From positions 186,001 to 250,000 of the forward strand of contig CANLVG010000002.1 in NCBI GenBank assembly GCA_947494565.1: a DNA stretch of 64,000 nt. Direction: 5' to 3'. Both the position numbers and the translations under genes were made by a program. Under the pieces are notes generated by a model, which saw only the letters and a program-made list of their open reading frames with translations, searched no databases and was not told where the DNA came from. Every line of letters begins with the position of its first letter. Within the stretch, counting starts at the first letter, position 1. Positions 24,405 through 31,798 of this stretch are shown here, in pieces. Source of the DNA: an uncultured Flavobacteriaceae bacterium (GTDB taxonomy: Bacteria; Bacteroidota; Bacteroidia; Flavobacteriales; Flavobacteriaceae).

Positions 24405-25883
24405 ATGGCAACACCGATACAACTTAATCAAGCCAATTTACAAGAGGTGGGTAGCCAGATGCCCGTGCCTATATACGACCGTTCCGCGGACAAAACCGAT
24501 ATCGTACACATCGGGGTCGGAGGCTTTCACAGAGCCCACCTTGCCTACTACCTACACCTATTGAAAAAAGACGGCGAGGCCTCCTCGCTCTGTGGGATTG
24601 GTTTGCGTGAGGCGGATACCAAACTCCACGCTATTTTCAAAACCCAAGATCACTTGTATACGCTGATGGTCAAACACCCCAATGGAACAATCGAACCCGA
24701 AGTCATCGGATCCATCGTAGATTTTAAAATGGGCACTACGGACCCCCAGCCTGTCATCGAGCGCATGGCGCATGCAAGTACTACAATTGTGTCGCTGACG
24801 ATTACCGAGGGAGGTTATAATTTTAACCCCACAACAGGGGAGTTCAATTTTGACAACCCAGACGTACAACACGAGTTACGACACCCCCAAAATCCCATAA
24901 CGGTTTATGGCTTTTTAACGGAGGCCTTAAAAAGACGTCGCGATGCGGGATTGCCCGCTTTTACCGTTTTGTCTTGTGATAATATCGAGCATAACGGTGA
25001 TATGATGCGTAAGATGTTGGGCGCCTTTGCCGAGGCGCAAGACCCTGACTTGGCCGTATGGATCACACAAGAAGTCAGCTTTCCCAATAGCATGGTCGAC
25101 CGTATTACGCCGGTAACCACGCAAGCGGATATCGAAACCCTAGCCCAAAACTATGACGTAGCGGATGCTTGGCCCGTTACCTGCGAACCTTTTATACAGT
25201 GGGTAGTAGAAGATAAATTCTCCAACGGAAGACCTGCCTTTGAAAAGGTCGGTGTGCAATTCGTACCCGATGTGGGGCCTTACGAGAAAATGAAATTGCG
25301 ACTGCTCAATGCTGGGCATTCGGTCTTAGGGCTATTAGGTGCGCTTCATGGTCACCCCACCATCAATACCTGTGTAGAAGATAAGCTCTTCGCGACCTAT
25401 TTGCGTGCCTTTTTAGACCAAGAGGCCACTCCCATACTAGGAAACATTGAAGGCATCAATTTGGAGGACTACAAAAACAGCCTCCTTGAACGTTTTGCCA
25501 ACCCCAATATCAAAGATAGTGTCAGCCGTATTTGCTCGGAAAGCTCGGCCAAACTGCCCAAATTTTTGATTCCGACGATACATGAAAATTTAGCGGCGGG
25601 TGGAAGCATTCATTTTGCCACCTTGGTCATTGCGGCTTGGTGTTACTATAGCGATAAAGAAGAGGACCAAAACAGACAGCCATTAGAAATTATCGATGCT
25701 TTGCGTGGTAAGCTACACGATGCAGCGAAAAAAACCGAGAAAGAGCCTTTAGCTTTTGTAAAGCAGGAAAGATTGTTTGGTGCCCTTGCTGAAAATAAGC
25801 ATTTTGCGGAAATTTATACTTCGATGGTGCACAAACTGTATCAGGGTGTTCCTATTAAGAAGTTAATGCAGGACTTAGGTTAA
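24405..25883 (+). CDS. Mannitol-dehydrogenase-family polyol dehydrogenase
   Basis: 492 residues from ATG at 24405. N-terminal HIGVGGFHRAH is the NAD loop of the long-chain mannitol dehydrogenase family. The catalytic signature KLRLLNAGHSVLG carries Lys, Asn and His. TITEGGYNF, DNIEHNGDMMRKML and SFPNSMVDRITP are standard family blocks. It oxidises a sugar alcohol (mannitol, fructuronate/tagaturonate-type substrates and others cannot be separated by eye). Coupled to the NCS1 permease gene; mannitol is abundant in brown algae. Confidence 0.92.
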   Translation: MATPIQLNQANLQEVGSQMPVPIYDRSADKTDIVHIGVGGFHRAHLAYYLHLLKKDGEASSLCGIGLREADTKLHAIFKTQDHLYTLMVKHPNGTIEPEVIGSIVDFKMGTTDPQPVIERMAHASTTIVSLTITEGGYNFNPTTGEFNFDNPDVQHELRHPQNPITVYGFLTEALKRRRDAGLPAFTVLSCDNIEHNGDMMRKMLGAFAEAQDPDLAVWITQEVSFPNSMVDRITPVTTQADIETLAQNYDVADAWPVTCEPFIQWVVEDKFSNGRPAFEKVGVQFVPDVGPYEKMKLRLLNAGHSVLGLLGALHGHPTINTCVEDKLFATYLRAFLDQEATPILGNIEGINLEDYKNSLLERFANPNIKDSVSRICSESSAKLPKFLIPTIHENLAAGGSIHFATLVIAAWCYYSDKEEDQNRQPLEIIDALRGKLHDAAKKTEKEPLAFVKQERLFGALAENKHFAEIYTSMVHKLYQGVPIKKLMQDLG

Positions 25884-26052
25884 CAAAATCACAATTCAAA
25901 ATTCATTGCTAGCAGATTTCCTAATCGGAAATCACGAGCAAAACGCTAACTTTGAGTTCGGCTGGATTGTCCTTCAGGCGAACCGTTTGCCAGAATCATG
26001 ACCATCAAGAAAAATCGTGCCCAAATCGAAATTCAGTGTACCCCATACAGAT

Positions 26053-26068
26053 TGTGACGATAATCACA
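26053..26068. promoter_or_regulatory. CRP-type palindrome upstream of crp-like gene
   Basis: TGTGA-CGATAA-TCACA, a perfect 5-6-5 CRP-family site, centred 60 bp before the TTG start. The flanks (GAT before, GA after) match the second site at 26713-26728. Probably the autoregulatory site of the Crp-type regulator. Confidence 0.75.
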
Positions 26069-26120
26069 GAAATAGAAGTCGGAATTGAATAGTATTACAG
26101 TGAATCAAAACGGTAAGTAA

Positions 26121-26699
26121 TTGTACTCAGAAAATGACATCATACTACGAAAAACATTAGACAAATTTAATGTCCTAAACGATACGGAGTTTTCAGATTT
26201 TTTGAATGTCTGCGAGTATAAAGAGTTTGCTAAAAAACAATACCTTTTGAAAGCTGGCAATTACAATCACGGAATTTACTTTCTAATTTCAGGGGCGGTC
26301 GGACTTTTCGAGCTAATTGACGGGAAGGAGATGTATCAAAATTTCTTTTTGGAAAATGAATTTGCCAATGAACTAAAAAGCCTGACCGCCCAAACACCTT
26401 CTACGAAAAATCTTATTGCACTAAGTGACACTACCTTGTTCCACTTAAGCAGAAAAGAACTTCTCAAACTCTATGAAAAATCTGTTTCATTTGAGCGGTT
26501 AGGTCGCAAACTCTTGGAACATTTATTGAACGCTCAAAATGAAATATCATATGTTCTTCAATCTTTAAAACCCGAAGAGCGGTACGCATATTTAGAGAAC
26601 AAAAGACCAAATCTCTTAAATACCATACCACTAACCTATTTGGCATCTTATTTAGGTCTGGCAAGAGAAACACTAAGCCGCATACGGGCAAAAAGATAA
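26121..26699 (+). CDS. Crp/Fnr-family transcriptional regulator (TTG start)
   Basis: 192 residues. TTG at 26121 is directly preceded by an in-frame TAA and no other start fits, so it is the true start. Residues ~20-110 form a cyclic-nucleotide-binding-type sensor (GNYNHGIYFLISGAVGLFE). The C-terminal HTH reads LASYLGLARETLSRIRAKR, where RETLSR (182-187) matches the Arg-Glu...Arg recognition helix of E. coli CRP. This predicts TGTGA half-sites, and such sites occur 5' of this gene and of the next one. Confidence 0.9.
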   Translation: MYSENDIILRKTLDKFNVLNDTEFSDFLNVCEYKEFAKKQYLLKAGNYNHGIYFLISGAVGLFELIDGKEMYQNFFLENEFANELKSLTAQTPSTKNLIALSDTTLFHLSRKELLKLYEKSVSFERLGRKLLEHLLNAQNEISYVLQSLKPEERYAYLENKRPNLLNTIPLTYLASYLGLARETLSRIRAKR

Positions 26700-26712
26700 C
26701 GTTTCAACCGAT

Positions 26713-26728
26713 TGTGATTTTGGTCACA
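26713..26728. promoter_or_regulatory. CRP-type palindrome upstream of NTF2-like lipoprotein gene
   Basis: TGTGA-TTTTGG-TCACA, perfect 5-6-5, centred 63 bp before the ATG at 26784, with flanks GAT/GA identical to the site at 26053-26068. Marks the lipoprotein gene as a likely direct target. Confidence 0.75.
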
Positions 26729-26783
26729 GATTTTCTTCATACCCAAAGATAATTTTGGTTCATAATTCAAACTCGAAAAAATT

Positions 26784-27230
26784 ATGAAAAGATTATCAAT
26801 GCTGCTACTTACAATGACCTGCTTTAGCTCAATGAGTTGTAACGCCCAAAAACCAAACAATTCAATGAAAATGGAAAAAGAGATAAAAAGTGTGATCGGA
26901 ACTTTTGTTAAAGCTGGCGAAGAGCGAAATGTAGCAATGTACAACGATATTTTACACGAAAATTTTCGTGTGATTGCAAACAAATACCCAACGCCCGATA
27001 AAACTTCGATAATTCCAGCAGAAGGCTATAAAGCACTAATTACCAAAGAAGTCATTGGGGGAACTAAATACGAGGTAGTCTTTAAGAGCATTGATATTGC
27101 GGAACATTCAGCCACGGTCAGAGCGGAACTGAAAGCGGAAAAAGGTGGACAGTCAGTTACGTTTCTTTTGGTTCAAAACATGGAAAGCGAATGGCAAATC
27201 ATTGCCGATATGGCTACGCAGAGGAAATGA
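26784..27230 (+). CDS. NTF2/DUF4440-like lipoprotein
   Basis: 148 residues. The signal peptide has lipobox SMSC, with Cys19 as the lipidated residue. An NTF2-like domain follows (VIGTFVKAGEERNVAMYNDILHENFRVIANKYPTPDKTSIIPAEGY... WQIIADMATQRK). Expected in the periplasm or outer membrane; ligand unknown. A perfect CRP-type palindrome 63 bp upstream links it to the preceding Crp/Fnr regulator. Confidence 0.78.
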   Translation: MKRLSMLLLTMTCFSSMSCNAQKPNNSMKMEKEIKSVIGTFVKAGEERNVAMYNDILHENFRVIANKYPTPDKTSIIPAEGYKALITKEVIGGTKYEVVFKSIDIAEHSATVRAELKAEKGGQSVTFLLVQNMESEWQIIADMATQRK

Positions 27231-27712
27231 TTGCAATGTTCAACAGCGGAAAAGGGCATTAAACAACAAGAGCTATACATACATTGCTTGCTGCCTGTCG
27301 GTAGGCAAGCGAGGTTAAATACTGGCGCATACAAGTGCTCATAGGTATGGTGTCAAAAAACTAGTCTCTTCCTAAAAATTTTAGTTTTTAAGCACCTTAT
27401 GATATGTTTCATACTCATAAACTGAAAATATTTCACAGATGGTCCTCAACCTAATGGAACCATTATAAAAGGCACAGAATACCGGTAGTTTAAAAAAGTC
27501 GCTCTTTCCATAGTCATTACTAAAATGGCACTACGCATCCGACCAAAAGCGCCCTTCCATCGGTCAACTGTTTTTAGGGTCAAATACCGTTATCGGTGCT
27601 TTTTTACACTTTATCCGAAGTTGGGTCGGTTAACGACTATTTTGTCTGGTTGGGCGAACGAAACCCCGATAAAATAGGGTCTGCGAGTTTTATATATATA
27701 AAACAAACAGTC
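27231..27712. other. 482-bp gap with a REP-like hairpin
   Basis: Holds an imperfect inverted repeat TGCCT...AGGCA at 27286-27310 of a kind common between flavobacterial genes, and no supportable ORF. The frame open from 27596 has no good start before 27713. A TATATATA stretch just upstream of 27713 may be part of the promoter of the small secreted gene. Confidence 0.4.
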
Positions 27713-27952
27713 ATGAAAACTATCGCAACTTTAATCTTTGTTCTTTTTATCGGAGTAACCGCTCAAGCGCAAACCGCTACTGAAGAGGTTACGATAGCGA
27801 CCATTGAAATGACTGTAGTAGATGCCACCGAAAACAACGAGACTACTTTAGAGACCGCTCAGGAAGTTGCTCGTTTGTACATGTACAGCAACGCCCGTGT
27901 AAAGAAAGCCTTGTCTTTTACTACCAAGAGAAATAAGGCTAAAATGGCGTAA
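27713..27952 (+). CDS. Small secreted protein of unknown function
   Basis: 79 residues from ATG at 27713. Signal peptide MKTIATLIFVLFIGVTAQA, cleaved before QTATEE. The mature part is acidic and Thr/Glu-rich (ATEEVTIATIEMTVVDATEN), then ends with a basic tail (KKALSFTTKRNKAKMA). No family I recognise. Its layout (short leader, acidic N-half) recalls the PepSY-like pair at 806-1726, but the C-terminal signature is absent. Confidence 0.65.
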   Translation: MKTIATLIFVLFIGVTAQAQTATEEVTIATIEMTVVDATENNETTLETAQEVARLYMYSNARVKKALSFTTKRNKAKMA

Positions 27953-28153
27953 TCGAGCTTCGCACCGATACGCATTACGACACCACAACGACATACACAA
28001 CGTATTCTCCTAACATGATTGGGGCTGTCCCTATCCCAAGTGAATCTCAAGACGTTCTAAGGGGGCAAGGGCCATGTTAATTTAAAGACATCTTTTGCCT
28101 TATCATTTCAGCCTTTTATCATATTTGACGTACTTCGCAGAAAATTGCTTCAT

Positions 28154-28675
28154 ATGATTGTATTTATTGATATGGATGAGGTTATAGCGGACACCTACGG
28201 GGCGCATATCGAAATCTATAACAAAGACTTTAACAACCAGCTTACCGTTGCAATGTGCGAGGGTAGTGAGGTTTGGCAAAACGTGCCCGTTGAGCGACAG
28301 GCCAGTGTCCGAAAACACGCAACACTTCGCGGATTCTTCCGCAACCTTAAACCTATCGCAAACAGCCAAAGGGTGCTAAAGGAGCTCTCCGAAAAGCACG
28401 AGGTGTATATCGCTTCCGCCGCTATGCAGTTTCCGAATTCCCTAGAGGAAAAAAGCGATTGGTTGGATGAGCATTTTCCGTTTATACCATGGCAAAATAG
28501 GATACTCTGCGGACACAAACATATTTTATCCGGTGATCTTTTGATCGATGACCGTAGCTACAATTTAGAACACTTTGATGGCCGAACCCTTTTATTCACC
28601 TCTCCGCATAATGTGAATACCCAAGGCTTTGAACGTGTTGATTCTTGGGATCAAGTAGCCGAAAAACTATTGTAA
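28154..28675 (+). CDS. 5'(3')-deoxyribonucleotidase-like HAD phosphatase
   Basis: 173 residues from ATG at 28154 (a TTG 9 bp upstream is less likely). N-terminal MIVFIDMDEVIADTY carries the HAD nucleophile pair (DMDEV). GDLLIDDRSYN holds the acidic metal ligands. Matches NT5C-type 5'-nucleotidases, which remove phosphate from deoxynucleoside monophosphates. Converges with rpmA across a terminator. Confidence 0.85.
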   Translation: MIVFIDMDEVIADTYGAHIEIYNKDFNNQLTVAMCEGSEVWQNVPVERQASVRKHATLRGFFRNLKPIANSQRVLKELSEKHEVYIASAAMQFPNSLEEKSDWLDEHFPFIPWQNRILCGHKHILSGDLLIDDRSYNLEHFDGRTLLFTSPHNVNTQGFERVDSWDQVAEKLL

Positions 28676-28708
28676 CAAAAAACCCTCTCCGGTGACGAAG
28701 AGGGTTGT
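28676..28708 (-). terminator. Terminator of rplU-rpmA
   Basis: AACCCTCT (28681-28688) pairs with AGAGGGTT (28699-28706). On the minus strand it is followed by six Ts, downstream of rpmA. On the plus strand the T-tract is weaker, so it may also end the nucleotidase gene. Confidence 0.8.
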
Positions 28709-28728
28709 GTTTTCTATAGCTAGTACGC

Positions 28729-28989
28729 CTATGCCTCAAATGGCTCGATGGAAACGAAAGACTTTCCACCTGCTTTTTTGGTGAACTGTACAATGCCATC
28801 AACCTTGGCATGCAATGTATGATCCTTACCAGCATATACATTCTCACCAGGATTGTGTCTGGTACCTCGTTGTCTAACGATGATGTTGCCTGCGATTGCC
28901 GCTTGGCCTCCAAAAATTTTCACACCTAAGCGTTTCGATTCCGATTCCCTACCGTTTTTAGAACTACCTACACCTTTTTTATGTGCCAT
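28729..28989 (-). CDS. rpmA: 50S ribosomal protein bL27
   Basis: 86 residues. [61 protein letters not shown] is a complete bL27, starting with the mature-type MAHKKG and no cleavable N-terminal extension. Its N-terminus reaches the peptidyl transferase centre. Encoded directly after rplU, 53 bp on, in the usual order. Confidence 0.98.
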   Translation of the reverse strand: MAHKKGVGSSKNGRESESKRLGVKIFGGQAAIAGNIIVRQRGTRHNPGENVYAGKDHTLHAKVDGIVQFTKKAGGKSFVSIEPFEA

Positions 28990-29042
28990 GATATTTTAGT
29001 TTTACCCTGAACGCTGTTCAGGATCGGTTATACTTTAATTCC

Positions 29043-29744
29043 TTATGCCTTGCCGCCGTCAAGCTCGTCTTGCCATTTCTTCAACTCATCCCATTTTCCT
29101 TCGGCAGCCAATTTTGCTTGTGCTGGCCAAGTGTCCGTAACGTGATTTCCACGTACGTCGGCGATAATTTCGGAAATTTTAGCTGGTTTTGCTTTCGCCA
29201 AATCAGCAAAAGTAGCAATACCTGCATCTACAAGCGTTGAAGCGATCTTGGGTCCAATACCTTCGATTTTTTTCAAATCATCAGCTTTTGCCGGTTTTGC
29301 TTTGGGTGCAGCAGCTTTCTTAGGTGCTGCTTCCTTTTTAGGAGCGGCCTTCGCTTTTGGGGCTTCTACCTTTGGTGCAGCCTCCTTTTTCGGAGCTGCT
29401 TTCTTAGGCTCGGCCTTTGCTTTTTTCGCGCCCTTGGCAACGATACTTTCGATTACGATTTCAGTCAATGACTGACGGTGACCGTTCTTCTTGCGGTACC
29501 CTTTTCGTCTTTTCTTGTGAAAGACAATCACTTTGTCACCTCTAAGGTGCTTAACGACTTTCGCCTCAACAGCGGCTCCGTCTATAGCCGGGGCGCCAAT
29601 AGTCACGTTCTTTCCGTCATCTAGAAGAAGTACGTTGTCAAAAACAACTTTCTTGCCTTCTTCGGTCTGCAAACGGTGAACATACACTTTTTGGTCTTTC
29701 GCAACTTTGAATTGCTGCCCTGCCATCTCTACAATTGCATACAT
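29043..29744 (-). CDS. rplU: 50S ribosomal protein bL21 with C-terminal HhH extension
   Basis: 233 residues, more than twice the usual ~103. Residues 1-104 are a full bL21 ([34 protein letters not shown]). Residues ~105-155 are a Lys/Ala/Pro linker. Residues 156-233 form a helix-hairpin-helix-like domain ([41 protein letters not shown]). Such tails on L21 occur in flavobacteria and may bind rRNA or other nucleic acid. The frame is unbroken, so it is a true fusion. It begins the rplU-rpmA operon from a good promoter at 29793-29822. Confidence 0.95.
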   Translation of the reverse strand: MYAIVEMAGQQFKVAKDQKVYVHRLQTEEGKKVVFDNVLLLDDGKNVTIGAPAIDGAAVEAKVVKHLRGDKVIVFHKKRRKGYRKKNGHRQSLTEIVIESIVAKGAKKAKAEPKKAAPKKEAAPKVEAPKAKAAPKKEAAPKKAAAPKAKPAKADDLKKIEGIGPKIASTLVDAGIATFADLAKAKPAKISEIIADVRGNHVTDTWPAQAKLAAEGKWDELKKWQDELDGGKA

Positions 29745-29792
29745 AGCGTGTATATTAAATTTGGTTAACGCTCAATTTTGTTTAAGCGGATG

Positions 29793-29822
29793 CAAATATA
29801 CATGTAAATGGGTAATTCACAA
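29793..29822 (-). promoter_or_regulatory. Flavobacterial promoter of rplU-rpmA
   Basis: On the minus strand TTG (29822-29820), a 19-bp spacer, and TATATTTG (29800-29793), a perfect match to the -33 TTG / -7 TAnnTTTG consensus. It lies 49 bp before the rplU ATG. Confidence 0.8.
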
Positions 29823-29838
29823 GGGTTTTGAGAAGATT

Positions 29839-30294
29839 TTAAGCCGATTTTTTCTTCAGATTGTTCGAAGCCTTGAAAAGTTGCATAAAGCTTAAGGTAA
29901 GTACCAAGGTGGTGGCCAATCCCATAATCGCTACGGTTACAAATACGATACCTTCAAAATTGCTATAATCCTTCGCATAGGCAGAAGAAAGTTCCCCTAA
30001 AAAAGCGGTATTCAACTCTGTGGAATACAGCGCAAAGAAAACAGTAAAAATCAAGGTGGCGACGCAGCCCGTAATCACTCCGGTTACAAAGCCTGTTCCA
30101 TAGTTGAACCGCTCCGCGTTTCTAAGACGAAAATATTTGATGGCTTCATAAATTCCGAACCCGGTAATAATTCCATTGAACAAACTGTAAAAGACATTGG
30201 TATGCAACCCCAACAATGATAAGATCAAAAAGTAGGCTATGAGGCATCCACTTGTGGCAATACCAAATCGGATAGGTAGAGCATAGTTCTTCAT
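29839..30294 (-). CDS. DUF4199 family membrane protein
   Basis: 151 residues with four hydrophobic segments (about 9-30, 35-52, 65-90, 118-140). FGIYEAIKYFRLRNAERFNYGTGFVTGVITGC and the long periplasmic loop with AYAKDYSNFE match DUF4199, a common inner-membrane protein of Bacteroidota of unknown role. Upstream of rplU on the same strand, with the rplU promoter in the gap, so probably a separate transcript. Confidence 0.85.
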   Translation of the reverse strand: MKNYALPIRFGIATSGCLIAYFLILSLLGLHTNVFYSLFNGIITGFGIYEAIKYFRLRNAERFNYGTGFVTGVITGCVATLIFTVFFALYSTELNTAFLGELSSAYAKDYSNFEGIVFVTVAIMGLATTLVLTLSFMQLFKASNNLKKKSA

Positions 30295-30471
30295 AATAAA
30301 CGCCGTGATTTTCCCTTTAAATTATTGAATCAAAACCAATTATGCCAATAAATGCTGTTAAAACATTGTTAGAGTTTCCTACAATTTGAACTAAAAATAT
30401 ATATTCGCCGTAACACAGACCCCATAAATGATACTAACGGATGATTGTACTACACTTTTAAACCTTTCAAA

Positions 30472-31797
30472 ATGAAAAAACGATACTTAAGTGTTTCTCT
30501 TTGTATTCTTGCTATAGGGTTTTCTTTCGGGCAGCAAGTTACCTTTGAGGAATACGATTTGGACAATGGACTACATGTCATACTCCATCAAGACAATGCT
30601 ACTCCTATTGTTGTTACCTCCATCTCCTATCATGTTGGGGCAAAAGATGAAAATCCTGAGCGAACCGGCTTTGCCCATTTCTTTGAACACTTACTGTTCG
30701 AGGGCACCAAAAATATCGGTAGGGGCGAATGGGATAAAATAGTCTCATCCAAGGGAGGAACGAACAATGCCACGACCAATGACGACAGAACCTATTATTA
30801 TGAGGTATTTCCCTCAAATGCATTGGAGACCGGCTTATGGTTGGAATCGGAACGCCTCTTACACCCCGTCATCGAACAAGTAGGGGTAGATACGCAAAAT
30901 GAGGTGGTCAAGGAAGAAAAAAGACTACGGGTCGATAACCAGCCTTACGGCAACCTTCTGAGTGAAATCAAAAAGAACCTCTTTAAAGTGCATCCGTATC
31001 GTTGGTCTACCATAGGTTCTATGGAGCATTTAGATGCCGCAACACTTGAGGAATTTCAAGCTTTTAATAAAAAGTTCTATGTTCCCAATAACGCGACTTT
31101 GATCATTGCTGGGGATTTCGAACCCAAAGCGACCAAAAAAATGATCGAAGCGTATTTCGGGCCTATTCCAAAGGGCGAAGTATTCAAAAAAGACTTTCCT
31201 AAAGAAGAACCGATTACCGAAGAATTTAAGGCAACGGCCTACGATACCAATATTCAAATACCGGCCATCGTTGCCTGTTATCGTACCCCATCATTTAAAA
31301 CCCGGGATGCGCGCGTGCTAGATATGATCTCTACCTATTTGAGCGACGGTAATAGCTCTAAACTATACAAGAAATTGGTAGACGACAAAAAAATGGCCCT
31401 CGCGGTACAAGCGGTCAACCTAAGCCAAGAAGATTACGGTATTTATGCCCTTTTCGCCTTGCCTTTAGGAGAAACCACCCTAGACGCCCTTGTCAAGGAA
31501 TTCGACGAAGAAATCAAAAAGTTACAGACCGAGCTGATTTCCGAAAACGACCATCAAAAACTATTGAACCAATTTGAGAACCAATTTGTGAACGCGAATG
31601 CCACACTTGAAGGTATCGCATCATCTTTAGCCAATTACCATGTGCTTTATGGAGACACTGACTTGATCAACACGGAAATCGAATTGTACCGTTCGATCAC
31701 AAGAGAGGAAATCATGGAAGTAGCTCAAAAATATCTGGGTTCGAATCAACGCTTGCTCATGGAATACTTACCCAAAAACAATTCAGAAAACCAGTAA
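30472..31797 (+). CDS. M16 family zinc peptidase, catalytic subunit
   Basis: 441 residues from ATG at 30472. Signal peptide (to FSFG-QQ). The inverted zinc motif HFFEH (69-73) lies in ARTGFAHFFEHLLFEGT-type context, with the third ligand Glu in the downstream EVVKEEKR segment. Size fits one half of a two-subunit (M16B) insulinase-type protease in the periplasm. The partner subunit gene starts 1 bp after its stop and carries the R/Y pair, so both chains should assemble into one closing chamber that degrades short peptides. Confidence 0.92.
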   Translation: MKKRYLSVSLCILAIGFSFGQQVTFEEYDLDNGLHVILHQDNATPIVVTSISYHVGAKDENPERTGFAHFFEHLLFEGTKNIGRGEWDKIVSSKGGTNNATTNDDRTYYYEVFPSNALETGLWLESERLLHPVIEQVGVDTQNEVVKEEKRLRVDNQPYGNLLSEIKKNLFKVHPYRWSTIGSMEHLDAATLEEFQAFNKKFYVPNNATLIIAGDFEPKATKKMIEAYFGPIPKGEVFKKDFPKEEPITEEFKATAYDTNIQIPAIVACYRTPSFKTRDARVLDMISTYLSDGNSSKLYKKLVDDKKMALAVQAVNLSQEDYGIYALFALPLGETTLDALVKEFDEEIKKLQTELISENDHQKLLNQFENQFVNANATLEGIASSLANYHVLYGDTDLINTEIELYRSITREEIMEVAQKYLGSNQRLLMEYLPKNNSENQ

Positions 31798-31798
31798 G

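Noticed and set aside
25915-25933. Perfect 7-bp hairpin after the polyol dehydrogenase gene
   Set aside because: GATTTCC/GGAAATC with a 5-nt loop but no T-run follows, so it is not called as a terminator.
27286-27310. REP-like palindrome as a mobile or att site
   Set aside because: Only one imperfect copy in the window and no integrase or direct repeats nearby.
29248-29475. Plus-strand ORF rich in Ala/Phe/Gly within rplU
   Set aside because: It is antisense to the low-complexity Lys/Ala linker of rplU, and its composition simply reflects that repeat.
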